Source: Chloroflexota bacterium (GTDB lineage: Bacteria; Chloroflexota; Anaerolineae; Anaerolineales; Villigracilaceae). Taken from it: DNA of 53,762 nt. The stretch's first letter is position 1. Each line of letters starts with the position of its first letter. Shown one piece after another: positions 41,629 to 50,339 of the stretch. The translations under genes were made by a program, and so were the position numbers. The notes under the pieces were generated by a model that did not search any database, was not told the origin of the DNA, and saw only the letters and a list, made by a program, of their open reading frames with translations. The stretch lies in NCBI GenBank assembly GCA_016234485.1, contig JACRBL010000061.1, forward strand, positions 1 through 53,762, read 5' to 3'.

Positions 41629-41657
41629 TTGACCCTCCCCCGCCTTCATGTTAAACT
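41629..41657 (+). promoter_or_regulatory. Promoter of the small membrane protein gene
   Basis: -35 TTGACC at 41629-41634, 17-nt spacer, -10 TAAACT at 41652-41657. Confidence 0.65.
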
Positions 41658-41688
41658 TACCAGTTGGCAACCACGAAAGGAGATCCCC

Positions 41689-41886
41689 ATGAACGATCGA
41701 CGAGGCTGTCTGGCTGGTTTTTTACAACTCTTTTTGCTCGATAAGCTGTTCGACTGGCTCCAAAAGAACATCGGTTTTGGCAGGGGCGGATGCTTTGGGT
41801 TTGGATGCGGTTTCGTCCTGCTCATCATCTTTATCCTGATCGCCTGCGGCATCATCACCAACACCGACTGGCTGAGTCTCTTCTAA
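41689..41886 (+). CDS. Small Cys/Gly-rich membrane protein
   Basis: 65 aa from the ATG at 41689 with RBS GAAAGGAG. Amphipathic N-terminal half (FLQLFLLDKLFDWLQKNIGFG), then a Gly-Cys loop (GRGGCFGFGCGF) and one membrane helix (about 43-58). Unknown function. Its stop TAA overlaps the next start (TAATG), so it is translationally coupled with the following secreted protein and with pth. Short proteins of this shape are frequent in Anaerolineae but are poorly characterised. Confidence 0.65.
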   Translation: MNDRRGCLAGFLQLFLLDKLFDWLQKNIGFGRGGCFGFGCGFVLLIIFILIACGIITNTDWLSLF

Positions 41887-42518
41887 TGCGTTGGTTTCTG
41901 GCGGGGACTTTAACCCTCGCGCTGACCCTCCTGCCTTTGCGCGCCTTCGCCCAGGCACAGACGGCCATCCGTATCGCCGCGCCCGCTTCGGGCGAGACGT
42001 TGAGCGGACTCGTCAACGTGATGGGAACCAGCGCCGCGGACGGATTCGCCTCCGCTGAACTTTCCTTCGCCTTCGCGTCCGACTCGACCTCGACCTGGTT
42101 CCTGATCTACCAAACCGCTTCCCCCGTGACAGATGGCTTGCTCGCCGCCTGGGACACCACCCTTGTCACCGACGGCGACTACCACCTGCGTCTGCGCGTC
42201 ATTTTACAAGACGGCTCCATCCTCGAATCCCTCGTGACAGGACTCCGCATCCGCAACCAACTGCCCACCGAAACCCCCACGCCGACCTATACCGCCGAAC
42301 CGACCGCCACGACCGAATTCATCCCTCCCTCCACGCCTCTCCCGCCCACGCCGCAACCCGCCCCCACCTCCACGCGTCTCCCCACGCCCACGCCGCTCCC
42401 ACCCAATCCTGCGACGGTGAGCGAATCACAAATCTACGTTTTTCTTTTTCGAGCCGTACTTGTCACTCTCCTTGCCTTTATCCTCATTACCACCATCCTT
42501 CGCTTCCGCCGTTCTTGA
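41886..42518 (+). CDS. Exported Ig-like domain protein with Thr/Pro linker and C-terminal membrane anchor
   Basis: 210 aa from the ATG at 41886. Signal peptide (about 1-24, cleavage after AFAQA), a beta-sandwich domain (about 25-125; RIAAPASGETLSGLVNVMGTS, LLAAWDTTLVTDGDYHLRLRV) like bacterial Ig/FN3-type repeats, then a Pro/Thr-rich linker (about 130-180), and a C-terminal helix (about 188-206) with RFRRS at the inner face. Surface-exposed, function unknown. Coupled to the upstream 65-aa gene; pth follows after 24 nt. Confidence 0.7.
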   Translation: MRWFLAGTLTLALTLLPLRAFAQAQTAIRIAAPASGETLSGLVNVMGTSAADGFASAELSFAFASDSTSTWFLIYQTASPVTDGLLAAWDTTLVTDGDYHLRLRVILQDGSILESLVTGLRIRNQLPTETPTPTYTAEPTATTEFIPPSTPLPPTPQPAPTSTRLPTPTPLPPNPATVSESQIYVFLFRAVLVTLLAFILITTILRFRRS

Positions 42519-42557
42519 AACTCGACACTTGGAACTTGAAACGTGACACTTGACACC
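42515..42557. repeat. Heptamer repeat (locus O) overlapping the pth start codon
   Basis: ACTCGAC ACTTGGA ACTTGAA ACGTGAC ACTTGAC: the GTG start of pth (42543) lies inside one unit. Confidence 0.6.
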
Positions 42558-43133
42558 TTCCTCCTCATCGGCCTCGGCAACCCTGGCCGCGAATACAAAG
42601 GCACCCGCCACAACATCGGCTTCATGTTGATTGACCGACTCGCTGTCCGCCTCAACGCGCGCGGGATGAAACTGCAATCGAAGGCCATCGTCACTTCGGG
42701 ACTCTACGAGGAGCGCAAACTCATCCTTGCCAAGCCGCAGACCTACATGAACTTGTCGGGACAGTCCGTGCAGGGATTGCTCAACTTCTACAAGATTCCC
42801 CCCGAAAACCTGGTGGTCGCGCACGATGACCTTGACCTGCCGCTCGGCACGATCCGCATTCGCCCCAGTGGGGGAGCAGGTGGACAGAAGGGTATGGCCT
42901 CCACCATCGAACGCCTCGGCACCAAGGATTTTCCGCGCCTGCGCCTCGGCATCGGACGTCCGCCTGGCCGCATGGACGCCGCCGCCTACGTCCTCCAAGA
43001 TTTCTCCCGCGCCGACCTGCTCATCGTCTCTGAGACTCTCGACCGCGCCGCTGATGCCGTGCAGGAATTTGTGGTCAAAGGATTGAACGCGGCGATGAAT
43101 AAGTTCAATGGGGCTACTGACGTTCCAAAATAA
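42543..43133 (+). CDS. pth: Peptidyl-tRNA hydrolase
   Basis: 196 aa, usual length. It releases peptides from prematurely dropped peptidyl-tRNA. Motifs: GLGNPGREYKGTRHNIGF (10-27, with catalytic His23), AHDDLDLPLG (94-103, catalytic Asp region), and GGAGGQKGMASTIERLG (about 109-125), where many Pth have GGHNGLKS; the Asn of that motif appears replaced (QKG). The GTG start at 42543 is the first usable start and lies within a heptamer repeat, so the repeat supplies the first codons (MTLDT). No RBS is seen. Pth next to mfd is a common bacterial arrangement. Confidence 0.92.
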   Translation: MTLDTFLLIGLGNPGREYKGTRHNIGFMLIDRLAVRLNARGMKLQSKAIVTSGLYEERKLILAKPQTYMNLSGQSVQGLLNFYKIPPENLVVAHDDLDLPLGTIRIRPSGGAGGQKGMASTIERLGTKDFPRLRLGIGRPPGRMDAAAYVLQDFSRADLLIVSETLDRAADAVQEFVVKGLNAAMNKFNGATDVPK

Positions 43134-43143
43134 CCTGTTGATT

Positions 43144-43199
43144 ATTGCGTACTGCGTATTTCGTAACTTACGCAACACGCAGTACGCAATACGCAATAC
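43144..43199. repeat. Heptamer inverted repeat (locus P, TGCGTAC / TACGCAA words)
   Basis: TGCGTAC TGCGTAT TTCGTAAC then TTACGCA ACACGCA GTACGCA ATACGCA: a very clear heptamer hairpin in the pth-mfd spacer. Confidence 0.7.
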
Positions 43200-43231
43200 C
43201 TTCCTAACTCGCATCTCCTATCTCGCATCCC

Positions 43232-46200
43232 GTGTCTTCTCACCTTCTCACTTCTCATATTCGGTCTTTGCCTGCATATCAGAATTTGTTGGCAAATCTC
43301 ACCGCGCACCCCCTCGGCCTGCCTCGTTCCGCGCGCCTGCCTGTCCTCGCCTCCCTCCACGCGGACCTCAACCAACCGATCCTGCTCATCACTGACCGCG
43401 CCGACCATGCCCTGGCGCTGTTCGATGAACTCGGCTTCTGGCTTCCTGAAGCGCCGCGTTATCTCTTTGCGGAACCCAACCCGCTTTTCTATGAACAATC
43501 TCCGTGGGGCGTGTCCACGCGGCGCGAGCGCCTGCAAACGCTCACCGCCCTCGCCGCGTACCACTTACCGTTTACCCAAAAACCACAAACGCATCCCGTC
43601 ATCGTCGCCTCTGCCCGCGCCTTGATGACGCGCACCCTGCCGCGCCGCGACTATCTCAAAGCCTGCAAGAAACTGTCCGCGGGAGGGACTGTCCAACTCG
43701 AAGCGCTCGTCCGCAACTGGGCAGAGATCGGCTACCAGCGCGCGGACACCGTCCTCGAAGCGGGACAATTCTCCCACCGCGGCGGCCTGCTCGACATCTG
43801 GCCGATGGCCGAAAGTCAACCCGTCCGCCTGGATTTCTTCGGCGACGAGATCGAAACGATTCGCAAGTTTGATCCAGCGACACAGCGTACAGTTGCAAAA
43901 TTAGATTCCGTGCTTGTAACACCTGCCAAAGAATTTCTTGTAAACGAAAATTCGATACTCGATAATTCGATATTCGGTGGGTCGAACTCCGATTCTCGAT
44001 TATCGAATAACGAATATCAAATATCGGAATTTCACATCCCCGTTCTCCATCCCTTCCCCGCGTCTCTCTTCGATTACCTTCCATCAAAATCAATGATCGC
44101 CGTGGACGATCTCAGCCTCGTCGAAGGCATGATGCAGGAAGTGGAGGAGCAAGCCGTCCGCACGAGAAGCGAGTCCATTGAAGAGGGGATTCTGTCCGCA
44201 GATTTTCCGATCCCATATTTAACCTGGTCGGAGCTGGCGGATAGCGTAGGGGAGAGGGGACTTGTTGAATTAGGACGCGTTGGTGATGAAGTGATCAGTG
44301 ATCAGTCCCCCTCTCCCGTAATCGGGAGAGGGGGTAGGGGTGAGGGCCTGGCAGAGCAATTCGGACACATCGAACGCTTCGCAGGACGCCTGAAACCCTT
44401 TGAAGATTATCTCGCGCAACTCGTGGACGACGGCAAGCAAGTCGTCATCGTCTCGCGCCAGCGTTCTCGCCTCGAAGAACTCTGGTGGCAGACGCTTCCG
44501 CAATCCGAAATCGAAAATCCAAAATTCGTAGAGGCCTCCCTCACCGAAGGCTGGCGACTCGGCGATCTCTTCCTCATCACCGACTCGGAGATCTTCGGCT
44601 GGGAGCGACCGACTCCTCGAATGCGCGCCCGCGCTGCGGCGGAGACTCCCGAAGCGGTCTACGCGGACCTCCAGGCGGGTGACCACGTCGTCCACGTGGA
44701 CCATGGCGTTGGGCTCTTCGCGGGACTCGTCCAGCGTCAACTGGAGGGACACGAACGCGAATTCCTCGCGGTCGAATACGAAGACGGCGACACGCTCTAC
44801 GTCCCTGTGCATCAAGCCGATCGGCTGACGCGCTACGTCGGGGCCGACGGAGGCCTGCCAGCGCTGGACCGCCTCGGAAGTCAGGCATGGAGCGAGAAGC
44901 GGGGACGCGTCAAAGAGGCGGTCAAGAAAGTCGCCAAGGAAATGCTCGATCTGTACGCGCGTCGTCACGTGTCGGTCGGTCACGCCTTCGCGCCAGATAC
45001 GACCTGGCAGCGCGAACTCGAAGACTCGTTCCCGTATGTGGAGACCGACGACCAAATCCGCGCGCTGACCGAGATCAAGCGCGACATGGAAAATCCGCGC
45101 CCGATGGATCGTCTGCTGTGCGGCGACGTGGGCTACGGCAAGACCGAGGTCGCGTTGCGCGCCGCGTTCAAATCTGTGATGGATGGCAAGCAGGTTGCGA
45201 TTTTGGTGCCGACCACCGTGCTGGCGCAACAACACCACGAGACATTTTTGCAAAGGCTGGCCGCGTTTCCTGTGAAGGTGGAGATGCTCTCGCGCTTCCG
45301 CACCGCGAAAGAACAGGACGACGTGTTGCTGAGGCTCGCACTGGGTGAAGTGGACATCGTGATCGGCACACATCGTTTGATCTCGGCGGACGTGCAATTT
45401 AAAGATTTGGGATTGGTGGTGATTGACGAAGAACAGCGCTTCGGCGTGGCGCACAAGGAGCATTTGAAAAAACTCCGCACCGAAGTAGACGTGCTGACGC
45501 TGACCGCCACGCCGATTCCGCGCACACTGTACATGGCGCTGACGGGCGTGCGCGATATCTCGAATTTGAACACGCCGCCCGAAGAACGCCTGCCCATCAG
45601 CACGCACGTCGGACCGTATTCGCCGCGTCTCGTGCGTCAGGCGATCTTGCGCGAACTCGAGCGCGGCGGACAAATTTTCTTCGTCCACAACCGCGTCCAC
45701 ACTATCGACGCGATGAAGGCGCATTTGGAGAAACTCGTCCCCGAAGCGCGCGTGGACGTCGGTCACGGCCAGATGCCCGAGGGCGAACTCTCGGCGGTGA
45801 TGCACCGTTTCACTTCGGGCGAGATTGACATTTTGCTTTCGACGACGATCATCGAATCGGGTCTCGACATACCGAACGCGAACACCCTGATCGTTGACCG
45901 CGCCGACACCTTTGGCCTGGCGCAACTCTACCAATTACGCGGCCGCGTCGGACGCGGAGCGATGCGCGCCTACGCCTACTTCTTCCGCCACAACAAAATT
46001 AATCCCACCGTGGATGGCCAGGCGCGTCTCGAAGTCATCGCGGAGAATACGCAACTCGGCGCGGGCTACTCGATTGCGATGCGCGATCTCGAAATCCGCG
46101 GCGCGGGCGAACTGCTTGGCACGCGTCAACATGGATTTATTCAGGATGTGGGTTTTCACCTTTACACGCGATTGCTCGCGGATGCGGTCAGGCATCTTCG

Positions 46201-46696
46201 TCATACTTCGCGCGTCTCGTTTAACGTTGAACGTTCAACGTTAAACGCTCAGCCTCTTGCCATGCCCGTCAACGTAGACCTCCCCCTCGCCATCGGCGTC
46301 CCTGCGGATTACATCCCCGACCAGAATCTACGCCTGCGACTCTACCGCCGCATCGCGGACCTCCGCGACGAAACCGAAGTGGACGCGCTCGCGTCCGAAT
46401 TCCGCGACCGATTTGGCGCGTTGCCCGAAATGCTGGAATCTCTGCTCTACCAGATGCGCGTCAAACTCCGCGCCGAGAAGGCGGGACTCGCGTCCGTGAG
46501 TTGGGAGGCGGGACAGGTCGCGCTACGTTTCCCCGCGCCCGCGGAGGGGTCTGAGCCGAAAAGAATGCCCGATCTCGCGCCCGATGTGCGCGGCGGGAAG
46601 AATGTCTATTGGGTGAATTTCACGAAGAACGAAAATTGGATGCCAAGGCTGTTGGAAGTGTTGGAGATGGTGAGAGGAGGAACAATTGTCAACTAA
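43232..46696 (+). CDS. mfd: Transcription-repair coupling factor
   Basis: 1154 aa. Mfd displaces stalled RNA polymerase and recruits UvrA. Seen in order: UvrB-like N-terminal module (to about 400), RNAP-interaction domain (about 480-560; GDHVVHVDHGVGLFAGL), RecG-like translocase with Walker A GDVGYGKTE (about 630), DEEQ box (about 731), SAT-like TATPIPRTLYMAL, helicase motif V/VI with QLRGRVGRG, and the C-terminal TRCF domain (about 1010-1140). Oddity: three repeat-derived in-frame insertions, at about residues 239-267, 353-372 and 996-1006 (loci Q, R, S). They keep the frame and fall between core motifs. The start follows the repeat-filled spacer; an ATG further in is possible. Confidence 0.93.
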   Translation: MSSHLLTSHIRSLPAYQNLLANLTAHPLGLPRSARLPVLASLHADLNQPILLITDRADHALALFDELGFWLPEAPRYLFAEPNPLFYEQSPWGVSTRRERLQTLTALAAYHLPFTQKPQTHPVIVASARALMTRTLPRRDYLKACKKLSAGGTVQLEALVRNWAEIGYQRADTVLEAGQFSHRGGLLDIWPMAESQPVRLDFFGDEIETIRKFDPATQRTVAKLDSVLVTPAKEFLVNENSILDNSIFGGSNSDSRLSNNEYQISEFHIPVLHPFPASLFDYLPSKSMIAVDDLSLVEGMMQEVEEQAVRTRSESIEEGILSADFPIPYLTWSELADSVGERGLVELGRVGDEVISDQSPSPVIGRGGRGEGLAEQFGHIERFAGRLKPFEDYLAQLVDDGKQVVIVSRQRSRLEELWWQTLPQSEIENPKFVEASLTEGWRLGDLFLITDSEIFGWERPTPRMRARAAAETPEAVYADLQAGDHVVHVDHGVGLFAGLVQRQLEGHEREFLAVEYEDGDTLYVPVHQADRLTRYVGADGGLPALDRLGSQAWSEKRGRVKEAVKKVAKEMLDLYARRHVSVGHAFAPDTTWQRELEDSFPYVETDDQIRALTEIKRDMENPRPMDRLLCGDVGYGKTEVALRAAFKSVMDGKQVAILVPTTVLAQQHHETFLQRLAAFPVKVEMLSRFRTAKEQDDVLLRLALGEVDIVIGTHRLISADVQFKDLGLVVIDEEQRFGVAHKEHLKKLRTEVDVLTLTATPIPRTLYMALTGVRDISNLNTPPEERLPISTHVGPYSPRLVRQAILRELERGGQIFFVHNRVHTIDAMKAHLEKLVPEARVDVGHGQMPEGELSAVMHRFTSGEIDILLSTTIIESGLDIPNANTLIVDRADTFGLAQLYQLRGRVGRGAMRAYAYFFRHNKINPTVDGQARLEVIAENTQLGAGYSIAMRDLEIRGAGELLGTRQHGFIQDVGFHLYTRLLADAVRHLRHTSRVSFNVERSTLNAQPLAMPVNVDLPLAIGVPADYIPDQNLRLRLYRRIADLRDETEVDALASEFRDRFGALPEMLESLLYQMRVKLRAEKAGLASVSWEAGQVALRFPAPAEGSEPKRMPDLAPDVRGGKNVYWVNFTKNENWMPRLLEVLEMVRGGTIVN
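43948..44032. repeat. Heptamer repeat inside mfd (locus Q, TCGATAA/TCGAATA words)
   Basis: TTCGATACTCGATAATTCGAT on one side and ATTCTCGATTATCGAATAACG on the other; same words as intergenic locus I. Open in the mfd frame, encoding an Asn/Ser-rich insert. Confidence 0.7.
44291..44346. repeat. Composite repeat inside mfd (locus R)
   Basis: GTGATCAGTGATCAGT heptamers followed directly by the hairpin CCCCCTCTCCC-GTAATC-GGGAGAGGGGG and AGGGGTGAGG, a common dispersed hairpin. Open in frame, encoding a Gly/Arg-rich insert. Confidence 0.7.
46219..46247. repeat. Heptamer repeat inside mfd (locus S, AACGTTG words)
   Basis: TTTAACGTTGAACGTTC followed by AACGTTAAACG; same words as intergenic loci C and D. 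Encodes FNVERSTLNA in the mfd frame. Confidence 0.7.
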
Positions 46697-47270
46697 AAAC
46701 TTCGCAAAAATCGCGGGTGGTGTTCTACTATTGGTTGTGTTGCTATTTTCTGTAGCCAAGCAAAACGAGATTCGGGCGATACTTCATATTCCCGAAAAAC
46801 AAATCTCGATTGAAAATCCAAATTCTCAACTTGTGAAGATACTGCCTGTGGAGGATGATTTCTCAAGGGAATTTGTTTGGTCTCATGTATTGATACAAGA
46901 ATTCAATTATGAATCTGGTGAAATTGCAGGATCCATCTTTGATGGCTTTTACAAGCGGTTTTCGTTGTTGGTGGTTACCGAAATTCAGCAATTCAAAAAT
47001 AAGGCAGAGCTGGACGAATCTTCTGTAGAGGCATATTTTGCTTTTCCAGCCACTGGCGAATTATCAAATTTGGAGTTAATGAAAGTTTCCGATTCCCAAA
47101 AGTCCAGCTGTTATTACTGGATTGATGGCTATTCCGAATGTGATGTTGTCATAGTTTATGACGACAAGGTGATTGGGCTTGAAGTGAAATTGGAGACGGG
47201 TGCAGATAAATCCATTTTGCAACAAATAACCAATAACGTATTGCTCGCAATAAAAGACGGATTTGAATAA
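46686..47270 (+). CDS. Membrane-anchored protein of unknown function
   Basis: 194 aa from TTG at 46686, overlapping the mfd stop; the start is supported by a strong RBS (AGAGGAGG, 5 nt upstream). N-terminal helix (about 9-24) and an extracytoplasmic alpha/beta domain with two Cys (CYYWIDGYSEC). The latter half (CDVVIVYDDKVIGLEVKLETGADKSILQQI) could be mistaken for a nuclease-like EVK motif, but I see no full PD-(D/E)XK pattern. Base composition is AT-rich against mfd and the following genes, suggesting acquisition. Function unknown. Confidence 0.65.
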   Translation: MSTKNFAKIAGGVLLLVVLLFSVAKQNEIRAILHIPEKQISIENPNSQLVKILPVEDDFSREFVWSHVLIQEFNYESGEIAGSIFDGFYKRFSLLVVTEIQQFKNKAELDESSVEAYFAFPATGELSNLELMKVSDSQKSSCYYWIDGYSECDVVIVYDDKVIGLEVKLETGADKSILQQITNNVLLAIKDGFE

Positions 47271-47307
47271 ATTTGAATGAATTTGTGGTGCAAATTGCCA
47301 ATTTGCG

Positions 47308-49383
47308 TTACTGGCAACCCAATAATTCCATTGCTTCGCCCACTGACAAATCACGCTCTGCTGACTTTGGTGTAGACGTGGTTAACTCCTCCCACACGGG
47401 ACACAAAATCGTTTTCATATTCGCGCTGACGCGGTGGGATTGCTTGGTGAGTGCGAGCGCCTGTTTCCAATTTCCCACATAAGCATAGCCTTGGATGAAG
47501 GGGACGTATTCGAATCCGTGGCCAGGCGCGTATCCGCCGCGCTCAGCCAAATCCCAGAAGAAGACAACTTGCTCCCAATCGCCGATCTGACGTGCCAAAT
47601 CCGCACGCTGATAGTGAAAGCACCACGATGCGGGATTTTCAGGGACGATAGCGCGGTAAAGCGTGGGATAGGTTTTGTGTTTGTCTTGAATGCGACTCAA
47701 GTTGGAAACTTGCGCGGCTTGCTTGATCGGTTCGACCAGGCCGCGATAGGACGCGTCTTCGGGACGGAGAATCCACAGGCATTGATTCTTCTCAGGCTCG
47801 AAGACAATGATCAGGCTGTCGCGGCTGTTGCCTACGAACGTGGACGCGTATTTTTTCGCGGTCAGTTCGCCGCCTTCTGCCAGTGATGCCGCGTCCAGAT
47901 TTTCGGACATGGCGAAGAACCAATATGGGCTGGGGCGCAGGGATTTTGTATCGTAGATGGTATTGAGCGCGAAACTGGTCGGGTAATCGCCCATGTAACT
48001 CAGGATTTCCTGGTCGGTGATGATGGGCGTCCCAGGTTCGATGAATGGCGCGCGCCAGGTCAACTGCTCGTAAAGTTTGACCTGTTTCTCCCACGATGTC
48101 TTGAAGTCAAACGCGTTGCGATTGTGGAATCCGATCAGCAAGCCGATCAGGATCGCGAACATCACGCGCCGCGTCTTCTCGGACGTGAAGAGGGATTCAA
48201 AAACGACGGCGATCAGCATCCCTGCGCCAGGGAGGGCGGCCAGGGCGAAGCGTCCATTCCACGGCTCGAGTTTGAGATGGATAATGAAGTTCGCGGCGTA
48301 GGCGGGGGCGAGGCCGAGGAGGAGGGCAAGGGAGGCAGATAAGAGATAGGAGGGAGAGGGTAATTGGTAATTGGTAATTGGAGATTGGTGCGAATTATCT
48401 TCCGAAAGGGAACGTGAATAAAAATAAGCTAGGAGCGCGGTGACTAACGTGATCGCAATGACGACAAAATTCCGCGCGCGGGTGAGTTCGAGGGCGGTGG
48501 GGTCAACGAGTTTGAACCAGGATGAGACGAGGACGAGGGCAATATCCGCGCCGAGGTGTTGGAGGGTGGTGATGATCGTCTGGAGCGAGAGCGCGTCAGC
48601 GGGGTTGTTGCGGAGGTCGAGCGAGCCGAGGAAGTCTACGCGCCAGTAGAGGAAGAGGAAAAGAATGAGCAAATAGGGGAGCCAGGTCAGCGCGACGCGT
48701 TTGGCGATCTGCGTGTAGTCAGAATGAAGGGAGGCATTGCTGGTTTGGATGCTACCTGGATTATGACCTTGGTTGGCGGCTTGTTGTTTTGCCATCATCC
48801 AAATAATGAACGGACGAAGCAGTTCCAGCCCGACAAAATATTCAACCGTGAAAAGATGCAATGTCTCTGCGAGGATCGCGAGCGCGGTGTAAACGAACCA
48901 GCGTTTTGGATTCTGGATGGCGCGCATCATCAACAGCAGGGACGCGAAGAAAAGCGCGAAGGCCATCCAATGCTCGGCGTAGACGACGGCTTGCGGTTGA
49001 AGCGTGAAGAAGGGATACAGCAGGAAGAAGAACGACGCCAGCAGATTCGTGCGCGTCCGATTCGGGAAGAGAGTTGTCAGCGTGGAAAAGGCCAAAAGGA
49101 CAGTGACCAGCCTCAACGTCAAAGAGAGAACGTGCCAGCGCAGGGGAGAAAATCCGAGAAGCGGGTAAAGAGTCGCATAGACCCAGGCCGCGGTCGGGCG
49201 TCCGTCCATTGTTAAAAATTCCAACATGCCGCGCGCGCCTGCCGCGCTTCCATAATGAATAAAATGCCAATCGTCTTGAAACAATCCGAGCGAGGGGATG
49301 AGCAGGCCAAAGGCGAGAATGCCCGCGCTGATGAGCGCCGCGCGTGGGTCGCGTAGGATGCGATGCACGTAGTTTTTAAGCAT
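47308..49383 (-). CDS. GT-C-like polytopic membrane protein (possible glycosyltransferase)
   Basis: 691 aa from the ATG at 49383 (MLKNY...). About ten helices in the first 440 residues; the first loop carries QDDWHF (about residues 34-39), like the acidic DDW-type motif of GT-C lipid-linked sugar transferases. A C-terminal soluble domain of about 250 residues has TPR-like helices (HYQRADLARQIGDWEQVVFFWDLAERGG). The minus-strand -10 TATAAT (49391-49396) ends 7 nt before this ATG and there is no RBS, so the message is predicted to be leaderless; the ATG at 49392 would lie within the -10. Repeat T is inserted in frame in a loop near residues 332-341. Confidence 0.7.
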   Translation of the reverse strand: MLKNYVHRILRDPRAALISAGILAFGLLIPSLGLFQDDWHFIHYGSAAGARGMLEFLTMDGRPTAAWVYATLYPLLGFSPLRWHVLSLTLRLVTVLLAFSTLTTLFPNRTRTNLLASFFFLLYPFFTLQPQAVVYAEHWMAFALFFASLLLMMRAIQNPKRWFVYTALAILAETLHLFTVEYFVGLELLRPFIIWMMAKQQAANQGHNPGSIQTSNASLHSDYTQIAKRVALTWLPYLLILFLFLYWRVDFLGSLDLRNNPADALSLQTIITTLQHLGADIALVLVSSWFKLVDPTALELTRARNFVVIAITLVTALLAYFYSRSLSEDNSHQSPITNYQLPSPSYLLSASLALLLGLAPAYAANFIIHLKLEPWNGRFALAALPGAGMLIAVVFESLFTSEKTRRVMFAILIGLLIGFHNRNAFDFKTSWEKQVKLYEQLTWRAPFIEPGTPIITDQEILSYMGDYPTSFALNTIYDTKSLRPSPYWFFAMSENLDAASLAEGGELTAKKYASTFVGNSRDSLIIVFEPEKNQCLWILRPEDASYRGLVEPIKQAAQVSNLSRIQDKHKTYPTLYRAIVPENPASWCFHYQRADLARQIGDWEQVVFFWDLAERGGYAPGHGFEYVPFIQGYAYVGNWKQALALTKQSHRVSANMKTILCPVWEELTTSTPKSAERDLSVGEAMELLGCQ
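48356..48390. repeat. Heptamer repeat inside the GT-C-like gene (locus T, TAATTGG words)
   Basis: GGTAATTGGTAATTGGTAAT, then TGGAGATTGG: three exact heptamers plus degenerate ones, complementary to locus L at 33412. Encodes SPITNYQLP in the gene's frame. Confidence 0.7.
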
Positions 49384-49432
49384 GAAAATCATTATACTAT
49401 GCGGCTATAATTGACCCACACGAGGAGTTGCG

Positions 49433-50068
49433 ATGAAAAAAATTCTGTTTCTCACCCTGATCGTTTTATTGTTGTCGGCCTGCATCCCTTCCCAACAGCA
49501 GGTGGAAGAAATTCTTTCGTCCGCCGAACAGACCGCCATGGCGCAGGTGACGTTCGTGCCTGTGACGTACACCCCCAACGTGGACACGATCGTCGCGCAG
49601 ACCTTCGCCGCGCTGACCGTGCAAGCCGCGTTGACCCAACCCGCCAACGCGCCCACGCTCAATCCGACGTCCACGCTGACGCCTGACGCGGCGCTGACGA
49701 TGACGGTCACCGCGACGCCCGAGCCGGGTTCGATCAGCGGGACGTTGTCGTACCCTTCGAGTTTTATCCCCGCGTTGCGCGTGGTCGCGTTTCAGGTGAA
49801 TGGATTCAATTATCGGTATGTGGACACGATGCAGAATCAAACCGTGTATCAGATCACAGGACTTGCGCCCGGCCTGTATCGCGTGGTCGCTTACATTATG
49901 GATGGAAGTTACGCGGGCGGCTACACCCAGATGGTTGCATGTGGTCTGCTGGCGAGTTGCACCGATCACACCCTGCTCGATGTGGAAGTGAAAGCCGGAA
50001 AAGACACACCCAGCATCAACCCCGGCGATTGGTACGCGCCCGCCGGAAGTTTCCCAGCGATGCCGTAG
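49433..50068 (+). CDS. Lipoprotein with carboxypeptidase-regulatory-like/beta domain
   Basis: 211 aa with RBS GAGGAG. Lipoprotein signal peptide with LLSAC lipobox (Cys17), a Thr/Pro/Ala-rich spacer (about 50-95), then a beta-sandwich domain (about 98-190; SISGTLSYPSSFIPALRVVAF, YQITGLAPGLYRVVAYI) like the CarboxypepD_reg/DUF-type folds in surface proteins. Exported, function unknown. Divergent from the GT-C-like gene across a 49-nt spacer holding two candidate -10 boxes. Confidence 0.7.
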   Translation: MKKILFLTLIVLLLSACIPSQQQVEEILSSAEQTAMAQVTFVPVTYTPNVDTIVAQTFAALTVQAALTQPANAPTLNPTSTLTPDAALTMTVTATPEPGSISGTLSYPSSFIPALRVVAFQVNGFNYRYVDTMQNQTVYQITGLAPGLYRVVAYIMDGSYAGGYTQMVACGLLASCTDHTLLDVEVKAGKDTPSINPGDWYAPAGSFPAMP

Positions 50069-50078
50069 GGTATTAACC

Positions 50079-50114
50079 CGAAGCGTTGTGCTGAGCCTGT
50101 CGAAGTAGGCTTCG
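50079..50114. repeat. Dispersed 'GCTGAGCCTGTCGAAG' repeat fragment
   Basis: CGAAGC...GCTGAGCCTGTCGAAG...GCTTCG hairpin-like; same family as the fragment at 149-175. Confidence 0.5.
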
Positions 50115-50214
50115 TGTGTGAGGGCGGGTGATTTTACCCCCGCCCGATTTCCATCGCCCAGGCCACCATCCCCGCACGAATCCCATTCGACGCGTGCCGC
50201 CCATTCAGAGCCTC

Positions 50215-50244
50215 GCCCCGATGTCAAACGTCGGGGCTGTTTTT
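50215..50244 (+). terminator. Intrinsic terminator before secD
   Basis: GCCCCGA / TCGGGGC stem followed by TGTTTTT. A second GC hairpin (GGGCGGGTGA...ACCCCCGCCC) lies at 50122-50146. Confidence 0.75.
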
Positions 50245-50339
50245 ACAAGAGAACCAAATCTCCTCCCTCTTTCCTCCTTGTAGTATAATCTCCCGTCGCC
50301 TGCCTCGGCAGGCATTTTCGTGAGTGGAGAAATCAGCAC

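Noticed and set aside
41414..41632. 72-codon frame upstream of the small membrane protein
   Set aside because: No RBS, contains a microsatellite and overlaps the promoter at 41629-41657.
47140..47230. Nuclease motif (EVK) in the 194-aa membrane-anchored protein
   Set aside because: No upstream catalytic Asp in the right context and the domain is predicted to be outside the membrane.
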